From JAWKOK01 sp963765875 (GTDB taxonomy: Bacteria > Chloroflexota > Anaerolineae > Caldilineales > Caldilineaceae): a stretch of DNA of 64,000 bases. Below the pieces are notes generated by a model that worked only from the letters and a program-made list of their open reading frames with translations, searched no databases and was not told the DNA's origin. Position 1 is the first letter of the stretch, and the number at the start of each line of letters is the position of its first letter. The stretch spans positions 248,001-312,000 of the forward strand of contig CAVXYK010000006.1 of assembly GCA_963765875.1 (NCBI GenBank), in the 5' to 3' direction. Position numbers and translations under genes: made by a program. Shown piece by piece: positions 21,386 through 28,987 of the stretch.

Positions 21386-21802
21386 CATAGGCCGGCAGAC
21401 GGAGAACGACATGCGCGGGAACGTGCCAGAGCGGAATACTGCGGCAATGACCCAGGTGAAGGCTTAGGACTGGCGACCAAGAAACTCAGCGACTTGCCCG
21501 TAGGCCAGTGTTTGGTTCGCACGCCCACGTGCGAACGGCTCAGAGAGGCCAACATGCGATTGGGTTAGCCCCATGCGCACGAAGGGCGTGCGCACTAAAC
21601 ACCGATATCCGTAGGCTTAGCGGTGGCCAATCCTTAGCTGGCACCATTCCTAGCGACGGCGACATCGAAGTTGCGCGCCATTCTACTTGCCACTCGCCCG
21701 ATCATCACTACTCAGGCAAATCGGCTGTTGTCGAAAAATCCTGGATTCAAGTAAAATGACGCTCCGCTAGAATGTCGAATTGTGAACCAAGGAGATCAAC
21801 CT
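21386..21802 (+). promoter_or_regulatory. intergenic region with two palindromes and a likely sigma70 promoter
   Basis: No gene is recognisable here. TTCGCAC(6 nt)GTGCGAA at 21514-21533 and TGCGCAC with GTGCGCA around 21572-21593 are hairpin candidates and could end transcription of the regulator. Near the right edge TTGTCG (21728-21733) and TAAAAT (21752-21757), 18 bases apart, form a plausible promoter about 40 bases before the dioxygenase start. Confidence 0.4.
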
Positions 21803-22774
21803 ATGTCCGCTACCGCAACCTTGCTCGATCCACAGCTAAAAGCCCTGCAAAATGGAGGGCCAAACTTTATCACCGAGGCGACGCGTGGCCACGACGGCAG
21901 CCTGGCCGAGTTCTATGAAGAGAACGGCTACCTGGTCGTCCCCGATGTCCTTTCGCAGGAAGAACTGCAGGAACTGCGCGCCGAAGCATTGAGCATTTGC
22001 AAGGGCGAGGTCGGGGAAGTGAGCGGCTTCGAGCCGAACGTGCCCGGAGAGAGCGACGATGACGTGCTGCGCCGCTATCTCTGCATCCACTTCCCTCACA
22101 AGATCTCGGATGTAATGCTCAAGTACCTGGGGACGCCCGGCATGACCGATGTCCTCACGGAGATCATCGGGCCTGACGTCAAGTGCATGCAGTCGATGCT
22201 TTTCATCAAGTCGTCCGGCAAGCCGGGCCAGGCCTGGCACCAGGACGAAGACTTCATCCCCACCCGCGACCGTTCGCTGACCGGCGGCTGGATCGCCATG
22301 GATGACGCCACCATCGAGAACGGCTGTCTGTGGGTGATTCCCGGCTCGCACAAGCCCGGCCTACTCTGGCCGTTGGAGGTACAGGAGGATACCCGCTTCG
22401 ACTGCACGGATGAAGCGGCCGGCTTCCCATACACGGACGCTGACGCCATCCCTGTAGAGGTCAAGGCCGGCAGCATCGTCTTCTTCAACGGCTACCTGCT
22501 GCACCGCTCCTTCCCCAATCGCGCACAGAGCGGTTACCGACGGGTTCTCGTCAACCACTACATGAGTGCATCGTCGTTGCTACCCTGGCGTTTGCCGGAA
22601 GAGGGTGAATACATGGCCATAGCCGATTATCGAGACATCGTGATGGTGGCAGGAAGCGACCCTTACAGTTGGAAGGGGACATGTGATATCGCCGCGCCCA
22701 TGGTGCGACCTAGCGGTGAAGGCGGCTGCGAAAACTGGGGATCGAAGAAAGAATCCGAGGGAATGATGGCGTAG
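21803..22774 (+). CDS. phytanoyl-CoA dioxygenase (PhyH) family protein
   Basis: 323 residues from ATG 21803, which has GGAG eight bases before it; the GTG at 21782 lacks one. A non-haem Fe(II)/2-oxoglutarate oxygenase of the PhyH family: EENGYLVVPDVLSQEEL near the N-terminus, the iron ligands HxD in AWHQDEDF, ENGCLWVIPGSHKPG, and the distal histidine in LLHRSFPNRAQSGYRR, whose arginine probably binds 2-oxoglutarate. PhyH-like enzymes hydroxylate or halogenate many small molecules; the HxD (not HxA/G) motif indicates a hydroxylase-type iron site, not a halogenase. Substrate unknown. A hairpin follows the stop codon. Confidence 0.85.
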   Translation: MSATATLLDPQLKALQNGGPNFITEATRGHDGSLAEFYEENGYLVVPDVLSQEELQELRAEALSICKGEVGEVSGFEPNVPGESDDDVLRRYLCIHFPHKISDVMLKYLGTPGMTDVLTEIIGPDVKCMQSMLFIKSSGKPGQAWHQDEDFIPTRDRSLTGGWIAMDDATIENGCLWVIPGSHKPGLLWPLEVQEDTRFDCTDEAAGFPYTDADAIPVEVKAGSIVFFNGYLLHRSFPNRAQSGYRRVLVNHYMSASSLLPWRLPEEGEYMAIADYRDIVMVAGSDPYSWKGTCDIAAPMVRPSGEGGCENWGSKKESEGMMA

Positions 22775-22783
22775 GATATTTGT

Positions 22784-22839
22784 AGGGTGCGGCCCTTGTG
22801 GGCGCCCGCACGCACCGGCGCCCACAAGGGCCGCACCCT
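22784..22839. terminator. perfect 23-bp hairpin between convergent genes
   Basis: Arms 22784-22806 and 22817-22839 are exact complements with a 10-base loop (CGCACGCACC). It lies between the convergent dioxygenase and CBS genes and can fold on either strand, so it can serve as a bidirectional terminator. Its sequence (GTGCGGCCCTTGTGGGCGCC) looks like a mobile REP-type palindrome. Confidence 0.65.
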
Positions 22840-22861
22840 GCAATCGTCTGGCAGACGAGTG

Positions 22862-23290
22862 TCAACTGGTGATGTAGTTTTCCAGTTGTTCGATCATAAA
22901 CTGTTGCTGATCGATAATCGACTTGACCAGATCGCCGATGGAGATGATGCCGATCAACCGATTGCCGTCCATCACCGGCAGGTGGCGGATGCGCTTCTCG
23001 CTGATGATCGCCATGCACTCCTCAGCCGACCGCTCCAGATTCGTGCCGATCACATGGGTAGACATGATGTTTTCGACCGGCGTGTTGCGTGAAGATCGCC
23101 CGCGCAGGATTACGTTGCGCATATAGTCACGCTCGGAGACAATGCCGACGACACGATTATCCTTGACAACGACCAACGCACCAACCTCCTTTTCTACCAT
23201 CAGAGATATGGCCTCAAACACGGTTTGGTCCGGCTCGATGGTCCAAACGTCGTAGCCCTTCGAATCGAGCATCTGCTTGACTGTCGTCAT
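22862..23290 (-). CDS. CBS-domain pair protein
   Basis: 142 residues from ATG 23290: MTTVKQMLDSKG, then two CBS motifs, the first with DQTVFEAISLMVEKEVGALVV and GIVSERDYMRNVI, the second with ECMAIISEKRIRHLPVMD and GIISIGDLVKSII. Stand-alone CBS pairs bind adenosine nucleotides and act as energy-sensing regulators of partner enzymes or channels. The longer reading frame to 23677 is excluded because the upstream part runs into the repeat element and shows no family similarity. No partner gene is adjacent; its convergent neighbour is the dioxygenase. Confidence 0.82.
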   Translation of the reverse strand: MTTVKQMLDSKGYDVWTIEPDQTVFEAISLMVEKEVGALVVVKDNRVVGIVSERDYMRNVILRGRSSRNTPVENIMSTHVIGTNLERSAEECMAIISEKRIRHLPVMDGNRLIGIISIGDLVKSIIDQQQFMIEQLENYITS

Positions 23291-23443
23291 GTCATCATCC
23301 CTTCGCGCTATTGCGCCACAAGTCCGCCGTCTCCTTGAAGTCGTTTTTCGTTCTGGTGTGATTATGCAAGGGGTTTGGGAACACTTATTCTGGTGCAGAA
23401 GCATCGCCTTGTCAACTGGCAACAAACAGCGCCACCCATCAAT

Positions 23444-23701
23444 GACTCCACTGCAGAAAGCCATTTTTGCCACAGATTTGCACAGATAAAAAAAAGGATA
23501 AAACAGAGATGGGACCGGGATTAGGCCGTTCAAAGAAATCAAATCCCTATTTGACGGCCTGCAAGCCGCTGCGCAAGCATCATCAAACAGGGATTCAATT
23601 TCTTGCAGCGGCCTTACTCTGGACACCTGGTGGACTTCTGTAAAAATCAGCTCCTTATCTGTGGCTGTCTGTGGCAAATTCCCGTTTTTGCAGTAGAGTC
23701 A
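23444..23701. mobile_element. 258-bp MITE-like element with IS1182-type ends
   Basis: Bounded by inverted ends TGACTCCACTGCAGAAA (from 23444) and, on the other strand, TGACTCTACTGCAAAAA (from 23701); the similarity extends inward about 46 bases through TTTGCCACAGA and CACAGATAA. The 4-base sequence TCAA flanks it directly (23440-23443 and 23702-23705), as a target duplication. The ends match those of the IS1182-family element at 57569-59438, so that transposase, or a relative, could have moved it. Inside there is no credible coding sequence, only a second imperfect inverted repeat (around 23538-23613). It sits one base from the aminotransferase stop codon. Confidence 0.75.
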
Positions 23702-23706
23702 TCAAC

Positions 23707-24831
23707 TCAACCCAGATGTGCAGCAACAAAACGATTGAGCCGTTGGAACCCGTTGCGAAGATAGTCGGGTGGGAGCGCGTACTGGATGCGCAGATGTTTG
23801 TCCAGGCCGAAAGCATCGCCAGGCACCACAAGCACGCGCTGATCCCGACGCAATTCATCGGCAAATTGTGTCGAACCCATCGGCAGGTCATAGCGCACAA
23901 AGGAGAGTGCCGATGCCTGTGGGGCCACGACCGAAAAGACGCCCTCATTCACGGCCAGCGACTCGGTCAACAGTTCATAGCCCTGGCGAATCAGCCCCCG
24001 CGTTCGTGCAAGCAACTGTGTTCTGACGGACGGCGAGAGAGCCAGCGCTGCCAGGCGATTGCTCAACATGGTCGTGCTAACCACAGCGTACTCATGCCGA
24101 CGCCACAACGCTTCGATCAGATCGGTTGGCGCAACCATCCAGCCGACACGCAGGCCAGGCAAACCATAGGCTTTGCTCAGGCTATTGACGGCCAGCACCT
24201 TCTCATAACGGCCATAGAACGTGGGCGTTGCAATATCGCTTTCCCGCTCGGCCCCGCTGTAGACCTCGTCGGCCAACAGCCATGCATCGGCACGCCGGGC
24301 GGCTTCAACCGCCGCGTCCATCTCAGCCTCGGTCAGAATCCGACCGGTCGGATTGTTAGGATTGACAACGGCGACAACCCGCGTCTGCTGCGTGACCAGG
24401 TTGTTCAACGCGTCGGTGTCCAGCGCCCAACCATCCTCTTCGACCAGATCGACAGTGCGCACCGTCACACCCATATTGCGTGCAATGCCGGCGAACTGCA
24501 AGTAGGTCGGCCGTGTCGTCACGATCTCATCGCCCGGCTTGAGCAATGTGGTCGCAGCCAGCAGATTCGCCTCGGACGCGCCCACGGTGACCAACACGTT
24601 GGCTGCTGAAGCACCCGGGTAAAGAGCTGCGATCCGCTCGCGCAGATCGGGTTCGCCATTGACGTGCGGATAGTTGAGGGATGTGTCCAGCAGAAGATCG
24701 CCGTCAGCGCCGGCAAAGGCAAGAAGCTCAGACAGCTTGACTGGGTGGACGCCGCTCTCCGTGAAGTTATACTCAACTGTCTGCTCGTAGAGTGACAGGA
24801 ATTTCTCTAATTCGAAGGGGTGGAAGGGCAT
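23707..24831 (-). CDS. class I/II PLP-dependent aminotransferase
   Basis: 374 residues from ATG 24831, preceded by AAGGAG at good spacing; the frame extends further upstream without signal. Fold-type I aminotransferase motifs: VTVGASEANLLA, VVNPNNPTGRIL, the DEVYSG aspartate for PLP nitrogen, and the Schiff-base lysine in NSLSKAYGLPGLRVGW. The overall pattern is close to aspartate/capreomycidine-synthase-like aminotransferases; the amino donor is unknown. It is the last gene of a leftward series (EamA exporter, UroD-like, PhyH-like, aminotransferase). Confidence 0.83.
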   Translation of the reverse strand: MPFHPFELEKFLSLYEQTVEYNFTESGVHPVKLSELLAFAGADGDLLLDTSLNYPHVNGEPDLRERIAALYPGASAANVLVTVGASEANLLAATTLLKPGDEIVTTRPTYLQFAGIARNMGVTVRTVDLVEEDGWALDTDALNNLVTQQTRVVAVVNPNNPTGRILTEAEMDAAVEAARRADAWLLADEVYSGAERESDIATPTFYGRYEKVLAVNSLSKAYGLPGLRVGWMVAPTDLIEALWRRHEYAVVSTTMLSNRLAALALSPSVRTQLLARTRGLIRQGYELLTESLAVNEGVFSVVAPQASALSFVRYDLPMGSTQFADELRRDQRVLVVPGDAFGLDKHLRIQYALPPDYLRNGFQRLNRFVAAHLG

Positions 24832-24921
24832 GGTTGGCTCCTTGGAATGGACGGGTGACAAGGTGACAGGGAAGATCTTAATCTCATCTTGGAGCCTCGT
24901 CACCTTGTCATCCTTTTGCTC

Positions 24922-25788
24922 TCAACACGTCACACCCTTGCCTTCTTCACCGAAGACGGCCAGTCGTTCCTCGTCTGGAATTTGCGGCGCGCTGACGGGT
25001 CGATAGTGAAACTGTACCGCGCGACGACGCTGGTCCGAGTCGTTGGTCGGCGTGCCGTGGTGGATGAGGCTGTGGAAGAGCAGACAGCCACCGGGCTTGA
25101 GCGGCACGGCCAGAGCGCCGTGATTGTTGACGTCAGTGTCGCAGATCTGCCAGTCTCGGCGCTTGAAGTGGATCACCGGCCCCTCGGTCTGGCTGCCGGG
25201 AATAACGATCATGCAGCCGTTGTCGACCGTGGCCTCGTCCAGTGCGATCCAGGCCCCGACCACCTTTGTCTCTACCGGCAGGGTGAAGTAGGCATGATCT
25301 TGGTGCCATGGTTTCTCGCGACCAAATTTGGGCGGCTTCAGTAGGGCCATGTCTTGGAACAGAACCGGCTCTTCGTCCATCAGGCTTGTGACGGCAGCAA
25401 TCAGCTTCGGGTGGTCGGACATGGCCTTGAGCCGATCTTCGTAGTTGACGAACCACATGAACTTGCGTACGTAGTCCTGCTTCTCCTCCGGCGACATGGA
25501 ATCGATGGAAACATCGGCGGCAGACTGTTCGAACATGACGCCGTTGAAGTCAGGGTTCTCTCCCGAAATCAGATAGCGCAGCCCATTCAGCGCGTCCTGA
25601 ACTTCATCGGCGCTGAAGGCGTCGTTGATGACCAGATAGCCCTCACGCTGAAAGAAAGCAATCTCTTCCTCGCCAATAGAATTGAAGCCGTCGATTCCTT
25701 GGGCGATCCCATCAAAATGGTAGAGATCGGGCGCGTAGGCGGCAGTACTACCGTAGTCGAAAATGGGTTCAGCAGTTGTGGTTGTCAT
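24922..25788 (-). CDS. phytanoyl-CoA dioxygenase (PhyH) family protein
   Basis: 288 residues; the ATG is preceded by AAGGAGGACTCCA. Fe(II)/2-oxoglutarate oxygenase: FFQREGYLVINDAFSADEV, iron ligands in PWHQDHAYF (HxD), VDNGCMIVIPGSQTEG, and the distal histidine in LIHHGTPTNDSDQRRRAVQFHY with nearby arginines. Closer to ectoine-hydroxylase-like and PhyH proteins of marine bacteria than to the PhyH copy at 21803, with which it shares only the fold motifs. Same strand as the aminotransferase 91 bases downstream, so probably one transcription unit. Confidence 0.84.
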   Translation of the reverse strand: MTTTTAEPIFDYGSTAAYAPDLYHFDGIAQGIDGFNSIGEEEIAFFQREGYLVINDAFSADEVQDALNGLRYLISGENPDFNGVMFEQSAADVSIDSMSPEEKQDYVRKFMWFVNYEDRLKAMSDHPKLIAAVTSLMDEEPVLFQDMALLKPPKFGREKPWHQDHAYFTLPVETKVVGAWIALDEATVDNGCMIVIPGSQTEGPVIHFKRRDWQICDTDVNNHGALAVPLKPGGCLLFHSLIHHGTPTNDSDQRRRAVQFHYRPVSAPQIPDEERLAVFGEEGKGVTC

Positions 25789-26057
25789 TGGAGTCCTCCT
25801 TCATGAACGTTCAATGTAGAGCAAATCAGTCACTCTATTCGCCGAAGACAGTTCGCGAACTGGGCGGGCAAGGCCGATATTCGGGTACTTCAGTAGTGCA
25901 CGAATTCAAGAAAAACAAGATTCTTCGCTGGTCATTTTCCAGAGTGAAGCGGGTCTGTAGACTCGCTCAGAATGACAGTTCGTTAAATACTGTACTTTCC
26001 TTGCGGTTTTGTCCGCGAATATCTGCCTGTTCTGCGTTCTACCCCCTGTCATCAGAT
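25789..26057. repeat. intergenic region with a degenerate dispersed repeat
   Basis: No gene. The stretch 25920-25998 (ATTCTTCGCTGG...CTCAGAATGACAGTTCG...AATACTGT) resembles part of the palindromic repeat at 60326-60448 and a piece near 38241-38272 (CTCAAAATGACAATT...AGTACTG). It separates the UroD-like gene from the PhyH gene and may carry a promoter for the latter. Confidence 0.4.
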
Positions 26058-27206
26058 TTACAGTTTGGCCGCCTCGCGATCGAGAATCTCCCAGGCTTTA
26101 TCGATGTAGAAGCGATAATTTTCCAGCGGCGTGCCGTTGGGAATGCGATGGTCGAGGGCCAGGATGCAACCGCCGCTGGCGACCATGGACGGAATCTTGT
26201 ACTCCAATTCTGCGACGATCTCCGCTTTGGAACGACGCAAAACATGCTTATCGAGACCGCCCATGAAGGCCATCTGCGTGCCGTACTCCTCGCGCAGCGC
26301 TACGAGATCCATGCCTGCAGTCGGTTCGACAGGATACATCAGGTTGAGCCCTGCATCAAGAAACTGGGGCAAAACCGGCCGCATGTCGCCGTCGGAATCT
26401 TGACGAAAAACACGCGCGCCGCGGGAATCGAGCATGTCCCAAATACGGCGGTAGTAGGGCTTGATGAACTCGGTAACCTGGCGGGGGCCGATCAGCGGAC
26501 CGCTGATTCCGGCCATGTCTTCATGTACATTCAGTTCGTCGACTTCGATGGTCGAGGAGACCCGATCCAGCACGCGGAAGGCTGTCTCACCCATGGTCTC
26601 AAGCATGTCGTGGATCACTTCGGGCTGGTCATAGTAGGCCATGAGCAGCCCTTCGTCGCCCATGAGCTGGCGCGGCTCATCATAGCCGCCGGGAATGCTT
26701 ACCGAGACAATATAGCCTTCCTTCTGAAACTGCCGTGCCTGCGCTTCCCATTCGGGGGCAAAGCGTTGCTCGGAGAATTCATAGTGATGTTTGATGGCGA
26801 GCCAGTCGTCCAGATCGGAGACCGGATTATCCATGGGCAGCGCCAGCGTGGCCGCCTTCTTGGCAAGCTGAACGCGCCGCCCCATGAAATCGCGGGCGAT
26901 CAGCAAATCCTCGCTTTCCTCCAGAATCACCGTTTCAAGATCACCGATCCAACCGGTCTTCACCGGCACGCCTGCCCAGAGCGGACGACGATAGCGGAAG
27001 GCCGACATATCGAGTTCTTCCGGTGTCGCGCCTTGGGCGGCCCATTCTTCCTTCAGGCCCAACAATGGTCCGAAGATCTCGGTAAAGAGCGGACGTTCGT
27101 TGCTCTTGAACGTGACGTAGTCTAGATACTCCTCCCGTCGCACATCCATGGTCTTGGTGATGACCAGCTGATGATGAAATGACTGGATATATTCGGCAGC
27201 ATTCAT
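26058..27206 (-). CDS. uroporphyrinogen-decarboxylase (URO-D) family protein
   Basis: 382 residues of the UroD-like superfamily, whose members include true uroporphyrinogen decarboxylases and the methyltransferases of corrinoid-dependent methyl transfer. Visible features: FMGRRVQLAKKAATLALPMDNPV, the bulge VSVSIPGGYDEPR, and the C-terminal GLDKHVLRRSKAEI with GGCILALDHRIPNGTPLENYRFYIDKA, typical of UroD-like proteins of Chloroflexota and sponge-associated bacteria that sit in catabolic loci. The haem-type active-site signature near the N-terminus is not present, so haem synthesis is unlikely. Its start codon overlaps the EamA stop by four bases (ATGA), implying coupled translation. Confidence 0.75.
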   Translation of the reverse strand: MNAAEYIQSFHHQLVITKTMDVRREEYLDYVTFKSNERPLFTEIFGPLLGLKEEWAAQGATPEELDMSAFRYRRPLWAGVPVKTGWIGDLETVILEESEDLLIARDFMGRRVQLAKKAATLALPMDNPVSDLDDWLAIKHHYEFSEQRFAPEWEAQARQFQKEGYIVSVSIPGGYDEPRQLMGDEGLLMAYYDQPEVIHDMLETMGETAFRVLDRVSSTIEVDELNVHEDMAGISGPLIGPRQVTEFIKPYYRRIWDMLDSRGARVFRQDSDGDMRPVLPQFLDAGLNLMYPVEPTAGMDLVALREEYGTQMAFMGGLDKHVLRRSKAEIVAELEYKIPSMVASGGCILALDHRIPNGTPLENYRFYIDKAWEILDREAAKL

Positions 27207-28177
27207 GTTCTCTTTACCTCATAGGTTGGGCTATCGGTTGGATTGGACAATCTGTCAATTTCGTTGCGGTCAGTGCGAATCACAGCGATGGCTCCGACGA
27301 GGCCAAGGCAGGCGCCCACGATCATCATCGGCCCTACGTCTTCGTGCAACAGAACATAGGACCAGAAAAGGGTGAAAAAGACGCCTGTGTTCACAATTAC
27401 GACACCGGATGACGAATCACAGCGCTTGAAGCCCTCGGCCATGAAGACGAAGGCAATACCTGTGAGGACCAGGCCAAGGACGAGCAGCAAAGCCCAGGTC
27501 TGGAGATCATATGAGCGACTGAAGCCTCCGGACGACCAGGCAAATGGCACCGTGATGAGCGTGGCAGTGACAAAGGTCGGCAGCAGAATCTCCACGCCGG
27601 TGAAGGAGCCCGAAAGCGCCTTCTGCGATACAAATTGGAATGCTGTCGCAAAACCGGCCAGGATCAGCAGCGTGTAGCCCCAGGCATAGTCGGGCGCAAC
27701 CAAGGTTGAGAGCGGCTGCCCGTTCCACCAGATCAGGAGCAGTCCGAGCAGCGAAAGCACCATGCCCAGCCACTTAGTCGCGATCTGCTCGCGCAGGAAC
27801 CATCCAGCCAGAATCACTACACCGATCTGCTGGGCCGGCGCCAGGATAGTGGCTGCACTGGCCGGGGTGTAGACCAGCCCTGCATTGTAGAGCAGGTAAT
27901 TGCCAGCACGCCCCAGAGCCCCAACCAAGATTAGCGGCGCAAACCAGGCCAGGCGACGCCAATCTCCCTTCTGCCAAACGAACAGGGCAACAAAGACAAG
28001 GGTGGCCAGGAACACCCGGAAGAATGATATCGTATTGGAATCAACCGTTGCAGTGAGTTGTTTGACGACTACTGCGACAAAACTCCAACAGAGCGCAGTA
28101 ACGAAAAGGTATAGGACACCGATGGCATTCTCACGCTTTGACGGCAATTTGATTCCTTCCGATACTTTGCGGACCAT
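27203..28177 (-). CDS. EamA/DMT-family transporter
   Basis: Ten hydrophobic segments in two repeats of five, the drug/metabolite transporter fold: LYLFVTALCWSFVAVVVKQL begins the first EamA unit and LLILAGFATAFQFVSQKAL the second. The reading frame opens at 28438, but the extra N-terminus overlaps a strong promoter on the opposite strand and has no family match, so I take the ATG at 28177 (about 324 residues); no clear ribosome site supports it. Probably an inner-membrane exporter of a small metabolite, co-transcribed with the UroD-like gene. Substrate unknown. Confidence 0.75.
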   Translation of the reverse strand: MVRKVSEGIKLPSKRENAIGVLYLFVTALCWSFVAVVVKQLTATVDSNTISFFRVFLATLVFVALFVWQKGDWRRLAWFAPLILVGALGRAGNYLLYNAGLVYTPASAATILAPAQQIGVVILAGWFLREQIATKWLGMVLSLLGLLLIWWNGQPLSTLVAPDYAWGYTLLILAGFATAFQFVSQKALSGSFTGVEILLPTFVTATLITVPFAWSSGGFSRSYDLQTWALLLVLGLVLTGIAFVFMAEGFKRCDSSSGVVIVNTGVFFTLFWSYVLLHEDVGPMMIVGACLGLVGAIAVIRTDRNEIDRLSNPTDSPTYEVKRT

Positions 28178-28370
28178 CGCGTCATTACTGGTCAGACCGG
28201 ATGGAATCCGGCTGCTATCAGCGAAAAGCGCCTTCAGGCGCTGAGAGTCTAGCCGCAGGACCCAGGGGACTCTCCGGCTTCTCGACGATAGCGACGGGTT
28301 TTTTACCGTGTCGGAAAACGTCTCTCGCTGAGACTTCAACGCAATGACCATTCCCGAATGTGCGCATCTA

Positions 28371-28399
28371 TTGACACATCCAGACACTTGCGATATAGT
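28371..28399 (+). promoter_or_regulatory. consensus sigma70 promoter
   Basis: TTGACA (28371-28376) and TATAGT (28394-28399) with exactly 17 bases between. It points right, toward the ABC transporter operon, with transcription expected near 28406. The next gene begins at 28988, giving an untranslated leader of about 580 bases. Confidence 0.7.
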
Positions 28400-28405
28400 G
28401 AAGTC

Positions 28406-28419
28406 CGTTAGCGTTAACA
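28406..28419. promoter_or_regulatory. LacI-family-like operator over the start site
   Basis: CGTTAGCGTTAACA, an imperfect palindrome that differs at two positions from the TGTTAACGTTAACA type bound by LacI/GalR repressors. It lies on the expected transcription start of the promoter just upstream, the place where a repressor blocks initiation. No LacI gene is in the window. Confidence 0.5.
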
Positions 28420-28439
28420 GGCATTGATCGGTTGGCATA

Positions 28440-28987
28440 TGATAAACCGCCAGCCGCTCAAAGACAAGGTTCCCTCTTCGAGCAAACGCCTGCTATTCCC
28501 TCGCTGACAAGCGAGACAATTGTTGACTATCTACAACCACCATGTGCCCGTTGACAGAGCATCTGGAATCGGCTAATATGTTGGCAATTAGCAATTTGTT
28601 CTCGCTCTGCTGATATTTCACACACAGTTTTCATCTGACCGGCATTGAAATCCAACCTCTCTGGATCCAGGCCAGTCTGAAAAATCAACCAGCTATTTGC
28701 CTACCGCTTTGGGCAAGTGAATGGCGTTCCCTCGATTCTGCTACCTATTGCTCGCGTTTGTTGTGTTCACTCTAGGTAGGCCAACGGTGGGCCAATGCTA
28801 CTCTACGCAAACGCTCCGGCCCCCACAGCCGGTTCTGCGCTAACAGACGATGAAGGATGGGCACAAATGATCGTGCATTTTTGCAACATGTGGAATACCC
28901 ATCACAAGCTATCCCGGCAGTTTCTGCTTTCCACTTTGTTTAGTCTCCAACCAACCCACAATACTATCACGAAAGGGAGTTAGTTCC
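28440..28987 (+). other. long leader upstream of ABC operon
   Basis: About 550 bases with no convincing gene. The ORF 28795-28983 has neither a ribosome site nor similarity I recognise. Short stems such as GCTAAT/ATTAGC (around 28574-28594) occur, but I see no known riboswitch. AGGGAG (28974-28979) near the end is the ribosome binding site of the binding-protein gene. Confidence 0.35.

Noticed and set aside
23671..24609. 312-residue plus-strand frame
   Set aside because: Shadow of the aminotransferase gene; runs through the MITE end.
25776..27125. 449-residue plus-strand reading frame
   Set aside because: Mirror of the UroD-like gene; no family motif, while the minus strand has clear ones and a good start.
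28178..28438. 87-residue N-terminal extension of the EamA transporter
   Set aside because: Overlaps a consensus promoter on the other strand and adds non-membrane sequence without family match.
28795..28983. 62-residue ORF in the leader of the ABC operon
   Set aside because: No ribosome site, no similarity and unlikely composition; kept as leader only.
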